Positions 16,382 through 18,146 of a DNA stretch of 18,146 bases are shown here, one piece after another. The stretch is from positions 1 through 18,146 of the forward strand of contig JACPHN010000025.1 in NCBI GenBank assembly GCA_016188575.1, read 5' to 3'. Source of the DNA: Candidatus Schekmanbacteria bacterium (lineage in GTDB: Bacteria > CSSED10-310 > JACPHN01). The first letter of the stretch is position 1; each line of letters opens with the position of its first letter. The notes beneath the pieces are model-generated. The model searched no databases. It had not been told where the DNA came from and saw nothing but the letters and a program-made list of their open reading frames with translations. The position numbers and the translations under genes are program-made.

Positions 16382-17341
16382 ATGAAACACTCACGATCTA
16401 ACGTCGAACACACGAGGAACCCGCAGATGACGAACCCGGCTGCCACGATGACCGAGTGCAACCGCTTTGAAAGCTGGCTCGCCGAGCTCGCCCAGGCCGG
16501 GCGTACGGAACGAACGCTCCAGGAGTACAAAGGCGACTGGCTCGTTTTCAGCCAGTGGTTCCGAGGCATCAACGAGGAGCTTTTTGAGATCGCGGCGCTA
16601 ACCGGACGCGACTTGCGCGACTACGTTGACCACGAGCTCCGGGCGAAACGGGCAGTCAACACGGTGAACCGGCGGCTCGGGACAATGAAGCGGTACGCGG
16701 CGTACGCCGTCGACAACGGGTGGCTCGGTCCCGATGTCTATCGCAATCTGCGGCGAGTGCCCGCGATTCGCAGCCAACAGGTAGCACCGGAAGGTGTGGA
16801 AGGCGCCTCTGTGCGCAAGCTGCTGCGCAAGGTGGAGCGCGTGGGGGATCGCCGCGATGTTGCGCTGCTGTCGCTCCTGGCGCATACGGGACTGCGGGTA
16901 GGGGAGCTCGTCGAGCTCAAGATGGCTGATCTCGCGTTCTCGGAGGGCAGAGGTACGATCATCGTACACGCCGCCTACGCTAAAGGAAGCAAGGAGCGAC
17001 GGGTGCCAATTCCCGCGGAGGTGCGAGAGCTGATTCACGAGTATCTGGCAACGCGGGAGGGACTGGGTGATGACGCCGCGCTCTTTGTGGGCGAGCGCGG
17101 TCCACTCACCGCCAGCGGCGTCCACTGGCTCGTAGGCAAGTACGCGGCCATGGTGGGTCTGAAGCTAAGTCCGCACCAGCTCAGGCACGCGTTCGCGTAC
17201 GCGTTTCTGCGAAGTAGCAACAACAACTTGGTCGCGCTCGCTGATGTGCTCGGGCACGAAAGCCTGACGACGACGCGGCGGTACACGCGCACCAGACCCC
17301 AGGATCTGGCAGAGGAGATCGAAAAGGTGCAATTCGCATAG
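16382..17341 (+). CDS. Tyrosine recombinase (XerC/D-like), putative cointegrate resolvase
   Basis: 319 residues from the ATG at 16382. The ATG at 16427 (MTNPAATMTE) has a better-placed GAGGA and may be the true start. The N-terminal SAM-like core-binding domain (~20-110) is followed by the catalytic domain with R172 (HTGLRVGEL), a lysine in AYAKGSKERRVPI, H265 and R268 (HQLRH), H292 (LGHES) and Tyr 301 (TTTRRYTR), so all expected active-site residues are present. Known role: site-specific strand exchange through a Tyr-DNA intermediate. Inference: since the element has no TnsA and no serine resolvase, this enzyme may resolve cointegrates, as TnpI does in Tn4430. It lies between the transposase and the right terminal repeat. 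Helping integration is the alternative role. Confidence 0.92.
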   Translation: MKHSRSNVEHTRNPQMTNPAATMTECNRFESWLAELAQAGRTERTLQEYKGDWLVFSQWFRGINEELFEIAALTGRDLRDYVDHELRAKRAVNTVNRRLGTMKRYAAYAVDNGWLGPDVYRNLRRVPAIRSQQVAPEGVEGASVRKLLRKVERVGDRRDVALLSLLAHTGLRVGELVELKMADLAFSEGRGTIIVHAAYAKGSKERRVPIPAEVRELIHEYLATREGLGDDAALFVGERGPLTASGVHWLVGKYAAMVGLKLSPHQLRHAFAYAFLRSSNNNLVALADVLGHESLTTTRRYTRTRPQDLAEEIEKVQFA

Positions 17342-17382
17342 TCGGGCCGAGCGTCCTGGCCAGTGGCGCCGTTATCCGCCGG

Positions 17383-17504
17383 GCTCGGATATCACGCATT
17401 TGGCCCCAGAAGGACCTCTGATATCAAGCAGAATCGGATCTCTGATATCAAGCACGGCGCGCTCTGATATCACCCATCCGGGTTTCTGATATCACCCTTC
17501 TACA
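17383..17504 (-). repeat. Right terminal inverted repeat with five TGATATCAGA sites
   Basis: On the plus strand TCTGATATCA appears at 17417-17426, 17441-17450, 17463-17472 and 17485-17494. A one-mismatch version (TCGGATATCA) is at 17385-17394. The spacing mirrors the left end exactly and there are no indels over 122 bp. The innermost site starts 44 bases after the recombinase stop codon. Confidence 0.92.
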
Positions 17505-17510
17505 GTTACC
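17505..17510. repeat. Target-site duplication, right copy (GTTACC)
   Basis: Exact repeat of 6393-6398, directly outside the right terminus. Confidence 0.85.
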
Positions 17511-17525
17511 GTCGGGCGATCATGG

Positions 17526-17661
17526 GTCCAGCGGCCTTTCCCACAAGCAACGAGGCGGTGAGGCGCCCCTCCACATGAGCAGTGTCTGCCGGCGTCCCGT
17601 CGCCATGGTCTCGCCCTTCGTGCTAATCTGACATGCGGAGGCTGTTTCCGGAGAACCGCCC
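17526..17661 (+). repeat. Conserved upstream block of the ATPase/nuclease family, copy 3
   Basis: Counterpart of 3205-3341, sharing 'acaagcaacgaggcggtgag', 'cttcgtgctaatct' and 'ggagaaccgccc'. The transposon sits just outside this block, so the likely promoter of the ATPase copy is intact. Confidence 0.6.
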
Positions 17662-18146
17662 ATGGCACGTTTTTTCAATACCGCCGGGCCGTGTGAGCCG
17701 CGCGACCATTTTATGCTGCCGGCCGAGAGTCGTCTGCCGTCGATCCGGGAGCTTATCGACCAAAAGCTCTATTTCGTCGTCCACGCCCCGCGTCAAAGCG
17801 GCAAGACCACCTGCTTCCGGGCGCTTGCGCGAGCCCTCGCCGCCGAGGGCCGCCACGCCGCGGTGCTGGCGAGTTGCGAAACAGCGCAACCCGCCGGCGG
17901 AGATGTGCATCTCGGCGTTCAGGCCATTCTGCGCAACATTAGCCTGATGGCCGAGAGACTCCCTGCCTCCTTGCAACCTCCTCCGGTCGAAGATTGCTCG
18001 CAGGTGGAGGCCAGTAGTCGTCTGCTGGTCTATCTGACACGCTGGTCCGCGAAGTCGCCGCTGCCCGTCGTCTTGTTCCTTGACGAGATCGACGCCTTGC
18101 TCGACGAAACCTTGCTTTCCGTCTTGCGCCAGCTCCGCGCCGGATA
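17662..18146 (+). CDS. AAA ATPase/PD-(D/E)xK family protein, copy 3, cut by the window end
   Basis: The ATG at 17662 follows GGAGAA at the same distance as in the other copies. The frame is open to the window end (161 complete codons). It reads MARFFNTAGPCEPRDHFMLP, then Walker A APRQSGKTT and Walker B VVLFLDEIDAL. Nucleotide identity to 3342-3826 is high, with mostly silent or conservative changes (for example RLPSIRELIDQKLYF against RLPQVRDLIDQESYF), so this is a recent paralogue under coding constraint. The expected C-terminal nuclease domain lies outside the window. It stands downstream of the interrupted cohesin spacer, repeating the cohesin-spacer-ATPase order seen at 2570-4913. Confidence 0.9.
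   Translation, partial: MARFFNTAGPCEPRDHFMLPAESRLPSIRELIDQKLYFVVHAPRQSGKTTCFRALARALAAEGRHAAVLASCETAQPAGGDVHLGVQAILRNISLMAERLPASLQPPPVEDCSQVEASSRLLVYLTRWSAKSPLPVVLFLDEIDALLDETLLSVLRQLRAG

Larger units (their letters stand above)
6399..17504. mobile_element. TnsB/TniA-type transposon with Rhs-like cargo, 11,106 bp
   Basis: Bounded by 122-bp inverted repeats that differ at six positions and start 5'-TGTAGAAGGG, with a 6-bp GTTACC duplication on both sides. The right part holds a tyrosine recombinase (+) and, diverging from it, a DDE transposase and an AAA ATPase (-). The rest is cargo: the Rhs-like gene, its tip and a candidate immunity gene. Known biology: Tn7, Mu and Tn5053-type elements have TGT ends, arrays of transposase sites and a DDE/ATPase pair, usually with a 5-bp duplication, so 6 bp is slightly unusual. 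No TnsA-, TnsD/TniQ- or serine-resolvase-like gene is visible. The ATPase frameshift suggests the copy may be immobile unless the lesion is a sequencing error. Confidence 0.92.

Noticed and set aside
6399-17504. Integrative element inserted by the tyrosine recombinase alone
   Set aside because: The 6-bp duplication and long inverted repeats with site arrays are the mark of a DDE transposase; no att-type direct repeat of useful length flanks the element.

Overview
The window is high-GC bacterial DNA holding surface proteins with cohesin and dockerin modules, Thr-Pro linkers, TolB-like propeller repeats and C-terminal anchors of the 'VP + hydrophobic helix + Arg' type. This mix suits a GC-rich environmental Gram-negative lineage (Myxococcota, Binatota or other former Deltaproteobacteria). 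That placement is inference, as no rRNA or housekeeping gene is present.

Host backbone, left (1-6398). A secreted multidomain cohesin/dockerin protein enters from the left edge (2-2341) and is followed by a strong hairpin. Next comes a decapitated cohesin 3' end (2570-2905), then a complete AAA ATPase/PD-(D/E)xK nuclease-like gene (3342-4913). A second copy of the ATPase start follows, joined in frame after 41 codons to a cohesin gene (5374-6072). The cohesin 3' end plus its downstream DNA is a ~0.63 kb direct repeat (2570-3200 and 5737-6372). The ATPase start occurs three times (3342, 5374, 17662).

Transposon (6399-17504, 11,106 bp). It has 122-bp inverted ends, each with five TGATATCAGA sites in exactly mirrored spacing, and is flanked by a 6-bp GTTACC target duplication. 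From the right end it encodes a tyrosine recombinase (+), then a leftward unit: a TnsB/TniA-type DDE transposase, a frameshifted TnsC/TniB/ExeA-type ATPase, and a large cohesin-dockerin-TIG-YD-repeat (Rhs-like) cargo protein. The Rhs gene is broken by two in-frame stops and by a 38-bp repeat that throws its AT-rich, Cys-rich tip out of frame. An intact gene, probably for immunity, lies 6 bp beyond the tip.

Host backbone, right (17505-18146). The interrupted intergenic repeat resumes and leads into a third ATPase/nuclease copy cut by the window end. With the transposon removed, the backbone reads cohesin end - spacer - ATPase twice in tandem.

Working model: a TnsB-type replicative transposon without a TnsA-like endonuclease, probably using the tyrosine recombinase to resolve cointegrates, carried a polymorphic-toxin cargo into a spacer of a repeated cohesin/ATPase locus. 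The cargo and the transposition ATPase have since begun to decay, or have been sequenced with errors.
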